The notes beneath the pieces were generated by a model. That model saw only the letters and a program-made list of their open reading frames with translations, made no database searches and was not told the origin of the DNA. Shown here one piece after another: positions 34,946-47,861 of a stretch of DNA of 64,000 nucleotides. The position numbers and the translations under genes were made by a program. The DNA is from Trichoplax sp. H2 (taxonomy: Eukaryota > Placozoa > Uniplacotomia > Trichoplacea), in the NCBI GenBank assembly GCA_003344405.1, contig NOWV01000115.1, positions 62,001 through 126,000 of the forward strand, read 5' to 3'. Every line of letters starts with the position of its first letter. The stretch's first letter is position 1.

Positions 34946-36564
34946 TATGCTTATTATTATAATATGCATATTAATCGTAATAGAAGAAAAATCATCATGA
35001 TATTATTAAAATATTTCGACCACTTTATGTTTGATACCATCAACATCAAACTTACTAAAGTTTGCATTCTTTGGCAATAGACACATTAACTTAAATTTGG
35101 TATTTTATAAAACAACTTTGATTCATCAATGTCGAAGCAAGATCATAATAGCAGTTTATATATTATTTAATGTAAGAATATGAATATCACCAAAGGTAGA
35201 ATTTCGATCTTAAGTTCTGCGACGGAAATAAATTTTGATCGACCTCTCTTACTCTAGAGCTTTTATTTATGAATCCTTATTTGGAAGTATTTCCTTCCTT
35301 TATATTTATGATTATTATCGATACCAAGTCTCGACCTCAAATTTAGATTTACAAGAAACCTATCAATTGATGGCATCTCTCAAAATGTATATATCGTTAA
35401 GTCTATAATTTTCGCATGAAACTTTTATTAAGCTATAATGTAGAAGTGTCATAATGCTATTCAAGTATTACCATATAACTTTTCATCAGCAACAGAACTA
35501 TAAAATTATATTTTGTAAGCAAGTTAAAAAGCTTAATAAACAGCGATAGGATGAGTGCGAGTAAATTTTTTTCTACAGGCGATAATCAAGGGATGTTAGG
35601 TGAAAATGTGAATAAAAATATACTAAAACATAGCTGTAAAATTTCGATTATTTGGTATAGTATTAACATGGAAATCTATTTCGGACATTCATATAATTTA
35701 TGTTATCTTTATTTCCAGTATAAGACACTTTCGTGGAGTTAAGGTAACATCTATTGTTAGGATCGGAATAAAAAATATTCAGCTTAATATAATTAATGCC
35801 TAACGTCTAATAGGCAAAATGATATATTGTTATCACTATTTCTTAATAAGGCTACTAAAGCCGAATGTAACAATTTATATAAAGCCCCAGTGCAAATGTC
35901 AAAGATGGCAACAAAGCAAGATCATTACGGTTTTTTATATCTAATGTGAATAATGCATGATTTAGTCTCTATCTAAATACAGTCCGGATATTAAATTTCA
36001 AATATACCTTTCATGCAATTAATGATAACTAAAAAAGTTCATAATATCAACGAGTAATATGCTAATTATTGCTCCTGAGTACTACTATAGAAGTCATCAT
36101 GAGTGGGAATAATGGAAAAGTTTAATGTAATTTATATTCTGATGACCATTAAATAAATGAATTGAAAGGTATTACTATGCTAGCTTGATACTGCATAATG
36201 ACTAATATTTAGCCTTTATCATGTTTGTTGCATGTTGTAACGGTCACATATCACAAAGGTCTTCTTGGCGAATTAGATATACTCGATAAATACTTCATTG
36301 TTTGAGTGAAATTAAAATGCTACTGCTATGGCTACCTCGCTACAAATAATATCAAGTAATTGAAGACGGTATTAAAAAAATTTGACCTTTTTATCATACC
36401 TTTTAAATAATTTAATATATCATTGTTATTGACGTAAAGTTGCTACTTCCATTATTCTAAGATGTACAATCTATTTTTGCAGTGTTAATATCATTTCTTT
36501 ACCATAATTTCGAAAGTAATTATCTGACAGATTGTCACAATTTAAACTCTGCGACTATGAAATA
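34946..36564. repeat. Intergenic stretch with duplicated block D (about 35640-36250)
   Basis: Block D (GACACTTTCGTGGAGTTAAG, then GGTAACATCTATTGTTAGGA) is homologous to 42880-43460 (GACGCTTTAGCGGGGTTAAAGG). Both continue with matching AATTAATGC, AACAATTT and TTGAAA(G/T)G(T/C)ATTACTA stretches. Each block lies downstream of a receptor gene's 3' end on the map, so it marks the duplicated receptor cassette. The 63-codon frame at 35551 is not supported as a gene. Confidence 0.55.
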
Positions 36565-37081
36565 TGCAGTATAAGTCTATAAGTAACGACTGACTTAAAA
36601 CGCTCCTTTAATAAGCGTTAAGCACACCCTATAAAGTACCGTAAAGATAAAACTTTTATTAGCATAGACATTTTCATAACTTTTCACCATGCAACTCTAC
36701 TCAAATATTCCTGTTTACATAGGAACTGTCCAATTTGTAAACGACTACAGTATTATTATTAAACCTTATTAGGAGAGACATCTCGACCTGAGATGCTTCT
36801 TACATTGCTTTTCTATCAGTAAGTATTTTTAATCTATTACTCATACTTAATCTCAATCTAAGTACATATATTGTCTAGTTCAACTATCATTAGCTAGAGC
36901 TTAAACCATTGCACTACTATACACATAACAATAATCAATACCAAGTATCTAGTAAACTATCACAAATAATATCCTCGTTAAGGTATTACTTATCTTACCT
37001 ACCATTACAAATATGGATATTGCCCCTATTGGCTATTACCGTACTATTACACTATCCTAACGGTAAGGTAACACCGTAAAA
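36565..37081 (-). repeat. LTR-like element, family 5
   Basis: Homologue of 4110-4629, starting TGCAGTATAAGTCTATAAG and ending GTAACACCGTAAA. No target-site duplication was found. It lies about 350 bp from the 3' end of receptor C. Confidence 0.5.
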
Positions 37082-37424
37082 TAGATTAATATTATCTTGT
37101 CTATCTCATGACAGCAAGACCATCACTAGCTATAAATAATTCATTAGATTTTAGTTAAATTAGCTGAATAACATCTTCATAATTAAAAATTGCACATATT
37201 AGTGTTACTGTTGGTCTATGCTTTGGGTGGATAAGATAGTAATTTTTAATTCTTATTTTAGACTTGTAGAATTTACTGTGAAAATAAATACAGGAAACGC
37301 AGAATCTATCCATGTTTTAGTTACTACAATAATAAGGTAGCTATGCAATCATAATTGATGATTTTTAGTTAGCATTCAACTTTTGGTGTTAATACTTATT
37401 AAGTATTCTAGGTTACAATTACAA

Positions 37425-38444
37425 TCAAGATCTTTGTTTAAACTGATAACATTGGCGTATGTTAAAGCAATATAGCTCTAACGGACGTCGAAATTTTTTA
37501 ATCTTGACTATATACAGTATTGGGCCATTAAGGCAAGCCATAACTGTAGAAATATATTGTAGTGTAAAACTGAGTCCTACTACATAGGGATTCCATTTTC
37601 GAGCATAACCAATTTTTGTGCTGTATGAACCGACGAATGAAAGAAAGTAAAAGGTAAGTTGCAACACTGTTAATAGTCGCAGCATTTGAAGAGTCTCCAA
37701 TACAAGTTGATTCGGTTGTGTATTAATCAACAGCGGTTGAACACGAGCTGTTCGCATTGATCTACCATAAAACTGATGTTGATGGCTTCTTAATTTAACC
37801 ATTAAAATGAGATGAAATACTAAAGTAATAGCGAAAGGAACAAGGATATTAAGACCACTTAAAATTAATACCCAACTTCTACCATTTTGCGATACTGCAT
37901 AGGCTGTACACATATTTCTAACGGTGCTTTTGGGCATTAAAAGAAATGATGGAGGATAATTATAAAGGATACCTATAATCCAGATACAAAGCAAAATCAC
38001 TGACGATTTCACTCGCGATATCTGCCGCGTTATATTTGTTGTTCCTGTTAATACGTAATATCGTTCATAAGCAATAAAAGCCAGCGTACCATTAGCTGCG
38101 ACTATAGCAGTAATAGACATTGGCATAATAAAACCACACAGAAAATACTTTATTATTTCTGAGCGATACTGAGAAGGAGAATTAAAATCTATTAACATCA
38201 TCAGAGTCATCAATGGATAAAATATTGCTAACATAAGATTAGAAACAGCTAGATTAGTTAATGCATAGTAAGATGATTTTCTCTCTCTTTTTTGCTGATA
38301 GATTACACAAATAACATATAGGTTAGCCAAAATTCCTAGTAAACTCATTGCCAAAGCGATGCTGATCGTAAGATGGAGGATAATAACGGGAAAGGGTGGC
38401 GAGATAAAATTAACGGTAGTAAAGCTAGTTGTATTTTCTTCCAT
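37425..38444 (-). CDS. Intronless rhodopsin-like 7TM receptor C
   Basis: A 339-residue class A type receptor; ligand unknown. Start ATG at 38444 (MEENTTSFTT), with an N-glycosylation site at N4. Membrane segments near residues 21-49 (Asn41), 59-84 (NLAVSN at 64-69, Asn at the Asp2.50 position), 100-127 (Cys103), 148-168 (Trp155), 190-216 (Pro203), 256-279 and 287-313. An intact ERY (127-129) ends TM3. NGPILY (306-311) stands where NPxxY is expected, so the residue before Pro is Gly. Cys179 probably pairs with Cys103. It shares CGF(I/L)xP in TM3 and the -N-L-A-x-x-N- TM2 core with the neighbours at 31.3, 47.9 and 54.0 kb. Confidence 0.92.
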   Translation of the reverse strand: MEENTTSFTTVNFISPPFPVIILHLTISIALAMSLLGILANLYVICVIYQQKRERKSSYYALTNLAVSNLMLAIFYPLMTLMMLIDFNSPSQYRSEIIKYFLCGFIMPMSITAIVAANGTLAFIAYERYYVLTGTTNITRQISRVKSSVILLCIWIIGILYNYPPSFLLMPKSTVRNMCTAYAVSQNGRSWVLILSGLNILVPFAITLVFHLILMVKLRSHQHQFYGRSMRTARVQPLLINTQPNQLVLETLQMLRLLTVLQLTFYFLSFVGSYSTKIGYARKWNPYVVGLSFTLQYISTVMACLNGPILYIVKIKKFRRPLELYCFNIRQCYQFKQRS

Positions 38445-41400
38445 CGATATCAATTGAAAAAGTTGCAGATTAGATGATTAAATTTCCTAATTTCTCGATT
38501 CCTAATAAGATGCTCTATTGAATTAACTGACAAGAACCGCGATAAATGAAGCTCATTTAACAAACAGTGTATTATATGCTTATTCAAGAATAATAACTTG
38601 CTTAAAGCTATCAATGCATTAAAAGTGTAGTTGTCCTTAGTATCATTGTGGGTACTCTATCTAACGGTAAGAATAAATAATTCTCTAATGGAAGCCAAGT
38701 TCGTACATTTACTCACGTTTATCAAATTGAATAGGCAGATTATATTATTTGATTATATGACGCCTTAGGAAGTCTTCATTTTGCTCTTATAAATAACAAA
38801 AAATTTCGATGACTTCCATCACTTATATTTTTGTCTTCCGTATACAATAGTTTGTTTCATTGAAAATAAGTTACGAAATCATCAAGATTAGGAAGCTCGA
38901 TGACATTGTGTTATGAAGATTATGACAAAAACAAATGAAAATGTTTTCAAATGACATTTAATAACGAATACATTCAGTTGCCGTTATTGGAAAAAAGTAG
39001 CTTTGTATAAACTACCACGGTGTATGATATCTTAACAATGTAAGTAAAAATAGGCATGATATTTCCAGACTTTCAGTCTTGCAATCCCTCAATTGAACTT
39101 TTTATTAAAAACATCAAAGTAGTATTAATGTAAAGCAAGCAGAAGAATAATATTACAAATTGCATCTTAAAATTACATTATTTTATAATCTTACCCGCAT
39201 TTCTCAATAGTAGCGGCACCTTTAACTCAGTGTTTCAGATTGAAAAACGAATACAAGATCTTATAAATGTATTTTTAGGTGCTATTTACAAAATGATTTT
39301 ACTAATTAATAATCTGAAACAATACTATTTATCTTTAGCCGTTAAATATTCATGCATCAGTAAGTTCAAGTATGACGTATTACATAACAATTATTTTATC
39401 AATCTTTCAAATAGTCAAATAAAAGTTATAAAATAGTATATATCACTGGATAATAGATTTGCCGTAAGTCTTCGTTCGAAGAGGCATGATACACAATAAA
39501 GTACCGTGCCATATATAAGCAAAGTATTAATTAATAATGTAACACCTTTAATGCAATTGATTAGATTTTGTGCTATCGGAAATTGCAAGAAAGTTGTAAA
39601 CATTAGCGTACTTTTAACTCTTTGCAATTGTAAAGGGGTTAGCAACAGTGACAGTGATAGGGCTGTATGAAATCTAACGCCATCAGCGATACTAAAATCT
39701 ATATAGTCTATTCTGATAAAATTTAGAATTCTATTAGATTCAAGATTTTTCAAAAATCTATACCGTGATCTGTTTACTAAGATAGGTTTTTGTTTACTGA
39801 CGGATAATATTAGTTACTCGTTATTATAATAACAAGAAAACTTTCATTGCTTACGATTACAGAGATAAAATATTCGACGGAGATTTTTATAATAGCAAAA
39901 CTCATTCATCTAAGCTACATCATAGCAGGGATAGGACTTATCCACCACCTTTGGAAATATTCTTCAATATGAAGTAATCTAATAAAAAAGAGTTTATCGT
40001 TTCGTAGTTATAAAGCAGCTAACGATAATAGTTTATGTCAATTGAAATTGTTTATAACTGTTTTAGACCGTTGAATTCCATGATATATACGTCGGTGTTG
40101 CGGTGCTTTACCACCGTAAGGTAATTACTTAACGTAGAAAAAGATTAGAGATTAGTTTAAGAATACACCAGCGGCCGCTCTAAGAGAGGATAAAAGGAGC
40201 TAGCTCACAACTACTAGTTATTCCGAAATTCAGTAGTCATAAAGGCTCGTCAAGCGATATAATAAACTTTTGAACTGAACACTTTTCGTGTAATTGATTG
40301 CCTATACGCATTCCGAGTGCATTAGGACATTAGTTACTAGAGGAGTGAAGCGTTCAGAAAGAAGAAAATTTATGACAGTCGGATAGCAACAAAATATCAT
40401 ATACGAGAATTTGTTATCTTAAAATTACTTTGCAATAAGGACTAGTAGTAGTCTTCAGAAACGGGAGTTTTTATTCCCTTTATACTGCTACACTGCAATT
40501 TTAGTACGCTGTAGTTATCCTTTCACAATAGTTACTGCCCGTATCCACTCTTGTGTTTTCTTGAGTAGGATAAACTAACATCATTATTGGCGGGTATGTA
40601 TTACAAAAGATCTGCAAGATAAACTTTATAATTTGACTTTACAAAACTTTTGATTGTCGCTGCGAAATTGATATATATAATAGATACTTTCAATCACTAG
40701 TACATAAATTTTCTTTACCGGAAGTAACGTTGTCCTAAACTCTTAATATTAGAACTATATCAATTTTGCATGATGCAATTTGATACATGAAAATGTATTC
40801 ATCTGTAACAGATAATTCACTAACTATGGTATACTAAAATATATTATAATATTTCACTGGATAAAAACTATCTGCTATACGTTATCATTTGAAGGGCTGT
40901 ATGCAAATATTGTACTGGAAGTGTATCGCTGACGATCAAATAAGATAGATATAGATTGGTGTTTTAATTCTGATATTAGTGCTATCACTAGTATTTGTTA
41001 TTATGCAAAAGACAAATAGAACATTGAGCTTTACATAATAATGGAAGATATATCAGAACCTTTCGATTTCAGCATGAAGATCTAATCGGTTGATAATTAT
41101 GAATCCTGGCATCAGACAAATTGGAGATGACGAGAATTTATGGTTTGGGAATATAGGTAAATTGTCGTTAATCACAAGACGCGCGTATATAATCGCTATA
41201 ACTAGGTGGAAAACATAGAGTAATTTCCCTATCCGGTATAGGATTGTAAAAGTATCTCACTAAATGATTATCTTAATCAAGATAGAATTTAAATAAAGGC
41301 TTTTATTACACAGTTCAAAAATAGTAGAGAAATAATTTATTATAATAAGAGTCTACTCTAATTATTCCGAGCTCGAAGTGAAATAGAACCAAATAAAAAC

Positions 41401-41850
41401 TCATCTCTGCATTTCTTACATAAAATTTGCTTAATATGTTTACGGGAAAAAATTGTTTCCTACTATCAGAAATGAATTAATTAGAAGAAATTTTTATAAA
41501 GTGATCATCAATATGTTTTGTAGTACCAGTCAATCTGCTTAAAACATCAATACTCTTCTATGAATGTTGAACACTGAAAGGTGCTAGGCATCTTTACAAT
41601 TGCAGTAACTGAAGTCGTATACCATAAGTAGTTACCTGTCTAATATAAATATTCGACAATTTCTAATATTTTAAATAATAATCCTCTCGTATTGGCATTA
41701 GAATAACATCTTTTTTTATAAGTATCTCAAATTTAGCTATTAATGGAATCAACTGTAAGGGTATCAAGTATACCGGTATAACAATCAGCCTGCGCATATT
41801 ATAGCCAGGTACACAAAAATTATTGTAATTAGCTGAAATCACTATGTTAC
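38445..41850. other. Non-coding stretch with one unexplained frame and a possible element
   Basis: A 112-codon frame at 39415-39753 (-) has two hydrophobic stretches, but no receptor motif aligns convincingly. At about 40096 a TGTTGCGGTGC start resembles LTR starts here; TATTACA near 40604 could be its end, without a target-site duplication. Nothing else recognised. Confidence 0.35.
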
Positions 41851-42451
41851 TGTTACGGTTTAAGATATTATGTGATAATGTTATTGAAGTAGAAGTAGAC
41901 GGTTACGATTAGATAATCATAAATATTATGATCTGTTAATATTGCGAGGTTCAATCGTTAATGGACTTCCGTTAACGAATGTGTAGAAGTAAGGTACTTA
42001 ATATGCCAATGACGTGTAATAACCAAAATGGCGGTTGTCACACTGGTAGGGAATCTGTTAGATCTTAAATTGTTAATTGGCGCTATAATATTATTAGCGC
42101 ATAATAATATCAATTATCACATATTTGTTCGATAGTAATTATTAGGATTACAAAGTTATAGAAAAGACTAAGTTATGTATAAGAACAATTAACAGGTGGA
42201 AAAGGTGTAGATTTGATACAAGTATATAAGAGGTTGTAATTTACCTCGCTAGAGAGGAGGAAAATACGGAGACCTAATAAAGTTAGTTTAGTAAATTTAT
42301 CCAGACGCTTCTAATCCGCCTTTACTGTTGACCGAGGTCCTTCGCTGAAGTGGAGCGAGTAGTGACGCCTGGTAGCAGTTTTACTGTAGGACAGAGGAGA
42401 GTAGGATAAGTGTGGAACGGGAATCCGATTGTTGCAAACGACGTTGTGACA
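41851..42451 (+). repeat. Solo LTR, family 7, with perfect target-site duplication
   Basis: A 601-bp element starting TGTTACGGTTTAAG and ending GACGTTGTGACA, flanked on both sides by GTTAC (41846-41850, 42452-42456). It has a TATA-like AGTATATAAG at 42221 and AATAAAG at 42276. The last 150 bp are GC-richer than the surroundings. The 73-codon frame at 42311-42532 overlaps the element end and is not a gene. Only one copy was found in the window. Confidence 0.85.
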
Positions 42452-42540
42452 GTTACCGTATCCTAATTCTTGGAATTTCGAATTACTTATGTGATTTAAA
42501 TTCAAATGAAAGATTATGCCAATATACAACAAGCTTAAAA

Positions 42541-42800
42541 TTAGCTAAATATTCGTAATATTATATGATTTATGTGTTATAGCAAGTTGCTATAGTGAAA
42601 ACATACCTAAAATAAATTATTTTATTCTAACATACATGCTCTTTAAATTTATAAGATTACAAGCGAGAATACTCGCTGAGCAACAATACAATTTCATATC
42701 CTAACTCTAACCCTGACTTTTAAATACATATTCGAATTTTTACTGTCGTTACTGTTATTACTACCATTACTCTTATTACTGTTATTATGTCATGTTAAAA
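42541..42800. repeat. Duplicated block C with telomere-like motif and TTACT microsatellite
   Basis: Homologous to 53539-53740: both have CTAACATAC(A/G)(T/C)GCTCTTT(A/G)AA, then ACAATTTCATATCCTAAC(C/T)CTAACCCT. A degenerate (GTTATTACT)n run follows at about 42738-42787. Confidence 0.65.
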
Positions 42801-42879
42801 CATCCTCACAAAATTCTCAATAGCTACATACAGTATTAATTAGTGCGGAAACCGATTTCGAAAATTTATTAAATTTAAA

Positions 42880-43460
42880 TCATGCTTACATTCACTTTAA
42901 GACGCTTTAGCGGGGTTAAAGGTAACGTTTATTATTAGAGTTATAATAAATAATATTTAAATTAATGCAGTAAGTGTTTAACATCTAGTAAGTACCACAA
43001 TGCATTCTTAACATTACTTCTTAAGATAACTACTATAGCTGATTGCTTCAACTTTGTATTTGTAATGACCAAGTAATAGTCTTTACTATTACAATGTCTA
43101 AACCAAAGATGAAAATATTGTAAGATCATAACAATTTTTGTACTATCTAATGAAGATATCGCATTAATTAGCCTTTATTTGCATACTGCTCTAATTATAA
43201 AATTTGAAAATGCCTTGTTGTCTGTCAATAATGAATAGAAGCTTGATGAATCAATGCGTAATATACTGATTATGTTATGGCTGTTAAGTGCTACAGCCGA
43301 AATAAATATTGGTGCGGAAATGATATAAAAGTTTACGTCAGTGCATAATTTTATGATCATTAAATAAATAAATTGAAATGCATTACTAAGTTAGCTTGCT
43401 GCTTGCTATGGACTAATTTTTAAGAATCTGCCGTGTTCATCTCATGTTTTTAAATATTAC
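42880..43460. repeat. Duplicated block D, second copy
   Basis: Homologue of about 35640-36250 (see there). The 61-codon frame at 43175-43360 (-) is unsupported. Confidence 0.55.
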
Positions 43461-44557
43461 ATATCATAATAATCTGGTTCTATAACGATAAATAGCAAAT
43501 GAAGTCGAGTGATTTGACTTGATGACACTTGGTAGTTGATATTCTGAAAGCTAATGAAACCAATAAATATTCTTTGCGCAGCCAGGAATCTTATCATTGT
43601 TTAAAAGACTACAATCGCCGTTAATTATAAGAACGATATCGCTAAAATGTACGAGAAACTAAATAATATTTTTGTGAATATATCCATTAGAATAGGAACA
43701 CAGAAAATTGAAAGCGATCGGACTAGCTGCTATGAATGTCAGACGCTCAATAGATTCTCACATCAAACAGTAGCTTAAAATCCGAAAATTTATAATACGA
43801 TAGCGACTTCTTATGAACATTAATTCAACTGAAAAATTTATCTTAAAACTTATAGAATAGAGTGGATTTAGATATGCATTACTAACAATTTTCTTGCTTT
43901 CATTTCCTTCGTGGTAACTAGCTAGACACGATAACCTATAAATAACAAATTAAGTATACCTATCAACTGCACTAAATGCTAATTAAAAAATTAGAACACT
44001 TTAAATGTACCAATGTTATTCAGATCATTAGCACGAACAATGATTTACTATTTGTTCGCAAACCCTTTCACCATGAATTTATGAATATAGTTCATGTTGT
44101 TGTAATAATTCTATAATTACAAACTCATTTCACTTAACTAGCAATCTTTAGTAAATGTGGTATCAACCTAATTAAATTACTGCCGTCATCACTAATTTCG
44201 ATTCTGAAGGGCAAAATTAAATCAAGAGCAAAGCAAGCCTTTTAAATTAATTTTTATCCAGGAATTCGGTCAAGCGCTTTATAAGAAAACAATAAAAGTT
44301 TTTATTAAGACAATGATTTACTATGTGACGTTAAAATTGGATTACTTTGAGCACAATAGCATTTTTTAATGTTGTACTCTATTATTAGGCTTTAGTATTT
44401 TAGTTTGTACTTCTAAATACGATATACTGTACTCTTAGTAAAATTAATTTCCACTATACTATTGTAAAGCTCCATGTATGTATAATCTACATTTAACATT
44501 TTCCACGGCGGAAATCTCGTTATACGGTACTCAAATCTGATTGTATTGTAGAACTAA
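43461..44557. other. Non-coding stretch, nothing recognised
   Basis: AT-rich DNA between duplicated block D and the allelic repeat at 44558. Confidence 0.5.
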
Positions 44558-45418
44558 CCTAAAATATATATAAGATACTCTTATTACTAAATGAACTTAA
44601 AAAATAAATTCCTTGTGTACTTCCTATATTATAAAAGCTATCTTCGTGCACCTATCTCGTTATTTAGTTCTGCTATTTACACGGTAAGATTGTGCGCTTT
44701 ATCACTTCTACATTACTTTAGCTATTCAGCTTAGTCGCATCATCATATACGCTAAAAATTTTATACGATTTTCCTTCTCGCACTGAATGCAATAAAGATT
44801 AGTGTTAAACTAAATTATTCTCTTACAATTTCTTACAATTATGACAGACACAATCTCTTGAAACATCACAAATACGATTCGAAACATTTACAGTCGTCGA
44901 CTATTTGAACTATCCCTTAAGTAATTAATTCAGTCATTGTTACTCGGTCCTAAATATAAAATAATAATTAAAATTTAATGAATTTACGGTGGTTTTCGAA
45001 ATAACATAACGTACATTTAGGATAAAAAGGGTACTATTTACTAATTCCAGCTAAATTAATCTCTTTCTTAGTGTAACATAGTATTAACTTTCAATTCGTA
45101 GATAGGTGCATTAAGCTAAAACAGCAAATTTAAGTCATTTATTTTTAATTAATGTTAATTTATGCCTTTATGTATACATATTTACGGTTGAAAATCATGG
45201 CTTAATCTTTTGTTAAGGGTTTGTAATTTGTGCTCGAATCAAAGTTTAACCATGACTTCAATAAAGATCATACACGCTAGAACACCAATATACATAGATA
45301 TATCGTTAGATATCGCTTCAAAATTTCAATGTTTGTCGATATTATGTTTTTTTTCTTTGGCCTTATTAATGCAAATAGTTAGCTCTTGTTACGGTGCAAC
45401 TTCAATACACCTGTCGTA
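44558..45418. repeat. Allelic copy 1, with a 159-bp segment absent from copy 2
   Basis: 861 bp, repeated as 702 bp at 45439-46140 with scattered single-base changes. The difference is bases 45105-45263, bounded by the shared trinucleotide ATA, which fits a simple deletion through microhomology in the other allele. The frame at 45210-45443 runs into the Ns and is not a gene. Confidence 0.85.
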
Positions 45419-45438
45419 NNNNNNNNNNNNNNNNNNNN
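45419..45438. other. 20-N assembly gap between allelic copies
   Basis: Left copy ends ACCTGTCGTA. The same string ends the right copy at 46140, so the gap is a haplotype join rather than missing sequence. Confidence 0.9.
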
Positions 45439-46140
45439 CCTAAAATATATATAAGATACTCTTATTACTAAATGAACTTAAAAAATAAATTCCTTGTGTA
45501 CTTCCTATATTATAAAAGCTATCTTCGTGCACCTATCTCGTTATTTAGTTCTGCTATTTACACGGTAAGATTGTGCGCTTTATCACTTCTACATTACTTT
45601 AGCTATTCAGCTTAGTCGCATCATCATATACGCTAAAAATTTTATACGGTTTTCCTTCTCGCACTAAATGCAATAAAGATTAGTGTTAAACTAAATTATT
45701 CTCTTACAATTTCTTACAATTATGACAGACACAATCTCTTGAAACATCACAAATACGATTCGAAACATTTACAGTCGTCGACTATTTGAACTATCCCTTA
45801 AGTAATTAATTCAGTCATTGTTACTCGGTCCTAAATATAAAATAATAATTAAAATTGAATGAATTTACGGTGGATTTCGAAATAACATAACGTACATTTA
45901 GGATAAAAAGGGTACTATTTACTAATTCCAGCTAAATTAATCTCTTTTTTAGTGTAACATAGTATTAACTTTCAACTCGTAGATAAAGATCATACACGCT
46001 AGAACACAAATATACATAGATATATCGTTAGATATCGCTTCAAAATTTCAATGTTTGTCGATATTATGTTTTTTTTCTTTGGCCTTATTAATGCAAATAG
46101 TTAGCTCTTGTTACGGTGCAACTTCAATACACCTGTCGTA
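45439..46140. repeat. Allelic copy 2, carrying the 159-bp deletion
   Basis: Second version of 44558-45418. The deletion point lies in AGATAAAGATCAT at about 45982. Confidence 0.85.
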
Positions 46141-46576
46141 ACATATTCTTTATAAGAGAATTTATCTAGGATTGTGTTAATATTAATTTTCTCTATGAAA
46201 TTTTACCTATTTTTAATAGATAACTACATAATAGTGTAATATTATCTACGAACTGATAATAATTAATACTCGTTTTTATTTTCTATAAATTGGCTGATTT
46301 TTCAATAGTTTAATTTTCTGTAGTATTTAGCAGTTTCTAGTTGCAAATCTAAATTGGAGCAATCCTGTGTAGGGAATTATTCATATACTATTTAATTAGG
46401 CTATATTAAGGGTAACTTTAAAACCTACCAAGAGTAATATAGAGGAATGCCAAATTTCTCTAGATAGAAATTAATTACTGTATTGAAACTGTTTGATCGA
46501 TCGTTTGTTTATAATGTTACCTCGGGCTAGTAATAATTTTACAATCTATCATTTACAACTAAGCCAAGAGGCCTAT
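46141..46576. other. Non-coding stretch, nothing recognised
   Basis: Follows the second allelic copy. It ends with CCTAT (46572-46576), the left target-site duplication of the following LTR. Confidence 0.5.
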
Positions 46577-47133
46577 AGTGATATATACCGATCACAAGAT
46601 TCCAAATTTTAGAAAAATCTGGGCTTTATTGAATCTTATACAAAGATTAACTGCACACAGCTCTACTCTAGCCGAATGCTATTACTGAAGACTTCTAAAA
46701 CGAACTAACAGAATAATCTAAAGTTGTATGCTTTTATACTTTTCGTAGCATTCGCAGCTACAATCTGCATGGCAACCTTTTACCTTATTTTACACGTAGT
46801 AAAATTATTCTTAGTAAGACTATTCTACTGCGGACCATCATTAATCCGATATGGATACGACTACAATATTTATGTAGACATTATTCACACCAGCCAAAGT
46901 ACAGTACAATGAATTAAACATGTCCTAATATATGATTTACAGTTCTATTTTTACCTATAACCTTATTAGTAACTCAACACCTTACTGTATATAGTCATCT
47001 GTACTCTAGCATAGAGTCTCTACCACTACAGTCTATAGTTACAGCTACCAAATATCTCTTATGATAAATATCTACCGTACATTATACTACACATGGCTAA
47101 CAGTCTACAATCACAATACTAAGTTACATTACA
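46577..47133 (-). repeat. Solo LTR, family 3, allele 1
   Basis: Starts (A)GTGATATATACCGATCAC and ends AAGTTACATTACA, like 34392-34945. CCTAT precedes it, and CCTAT follows the allele 2 copy at 47672-47676. In allele 1 the right duplication is altered to CTTAT. The frame at 46724-46912 is repeat sequence. Confidence 0.78.
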
Positions 47134-47195
47134 CTTATATACTAAATTAAGAAAGGGAGCCGTCTAGGTGAAAACGAAAATTTTAGATTCTAATA

Positions 47196-47215
47196 NNNNN
47201 NNNNNNNNNNNNNNN
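47196..47215. other. 20-N assembly gap between allelic copies
   Basis: 46621-47195 is repeated at 47216-47733. Both copies end TTTTAGATTCTAATA. Confidence 0.9.
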
Positions 47216-47733
47216 GGGCTTTATTGAATCTTATACAAAGATTAACTGCACACAGCTCTACTCTAGCCGAATACTACTACTAAAGACTTCTACAACGAAC
47301 TAACAGAATAATCTAAAGTTGTATGCTTTTATACTTTTCGTAGCATTCGCAGCAACAATCCGCATGGCAACCTTTTACCTTATTTTACACGTATTAAAAT
47401 TATTCTTAGTAAGACTATTCTACTACGGACCATTATTAATCCGATATGGATACGACTACAGTATTTATGTAGATTTACAGTTCTATTTTTACCTATAACC
47501 TTATTAGTAACTCAACACCTTACTGTATATAGTCATCTGTACTCTAGCATAGAGTCTCTACCACTACAGTCTATAGTTACAGCTACCAAATATCTCTTAG
47601 GATAAATATCTACCGTACATTATACTACACATGGCTAACAGTCTACAATCACAATACTAAGTTACATTACACCTATATACTAAATTAAGAAAGGGAGCCG
47701 TCTAGGTGAAAACGAAAATTTTAGATTCTAATA
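47216..47733 (-). repeat. Allelic copy 2 of the family 3 LTR and its right flank, 57-bp deletion
   Basis: Lacks the equivalent of 46878-46934 (57 bp) and has a few base changes. The LTR part ends at 47671 and is followed by CCTAT. Confidence 0.85.
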
Positions 47734-47861
47734 TAAAGCTGCTACGCAATCGAATAATAAATCCACTTTGAAAATCTGAACAATAATTGTTTTTCAGTTA
47801 CAAGTTAATTCTCTAACAAGGAACAATTTTTCAAGAGGAAAACAGTTCTCTCGATGATCAA

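Noticed and set aside
39415-39753. 112-codon - strand frame with hydrophobic stretches, considered as a decayed receptor (TM6-TM7)
   Set aside because: I could not align it with the TM6, SPxxY or KFRKP features of the neighbouring receptors; hydrophobicity alone is weak evidence in AT-rich DNA.
42311-42532. 73-codon - strand frame with a GC-richer body
   Set aside because: Overlaps the 3' end of a solo LTR with perfect target-site duplication.
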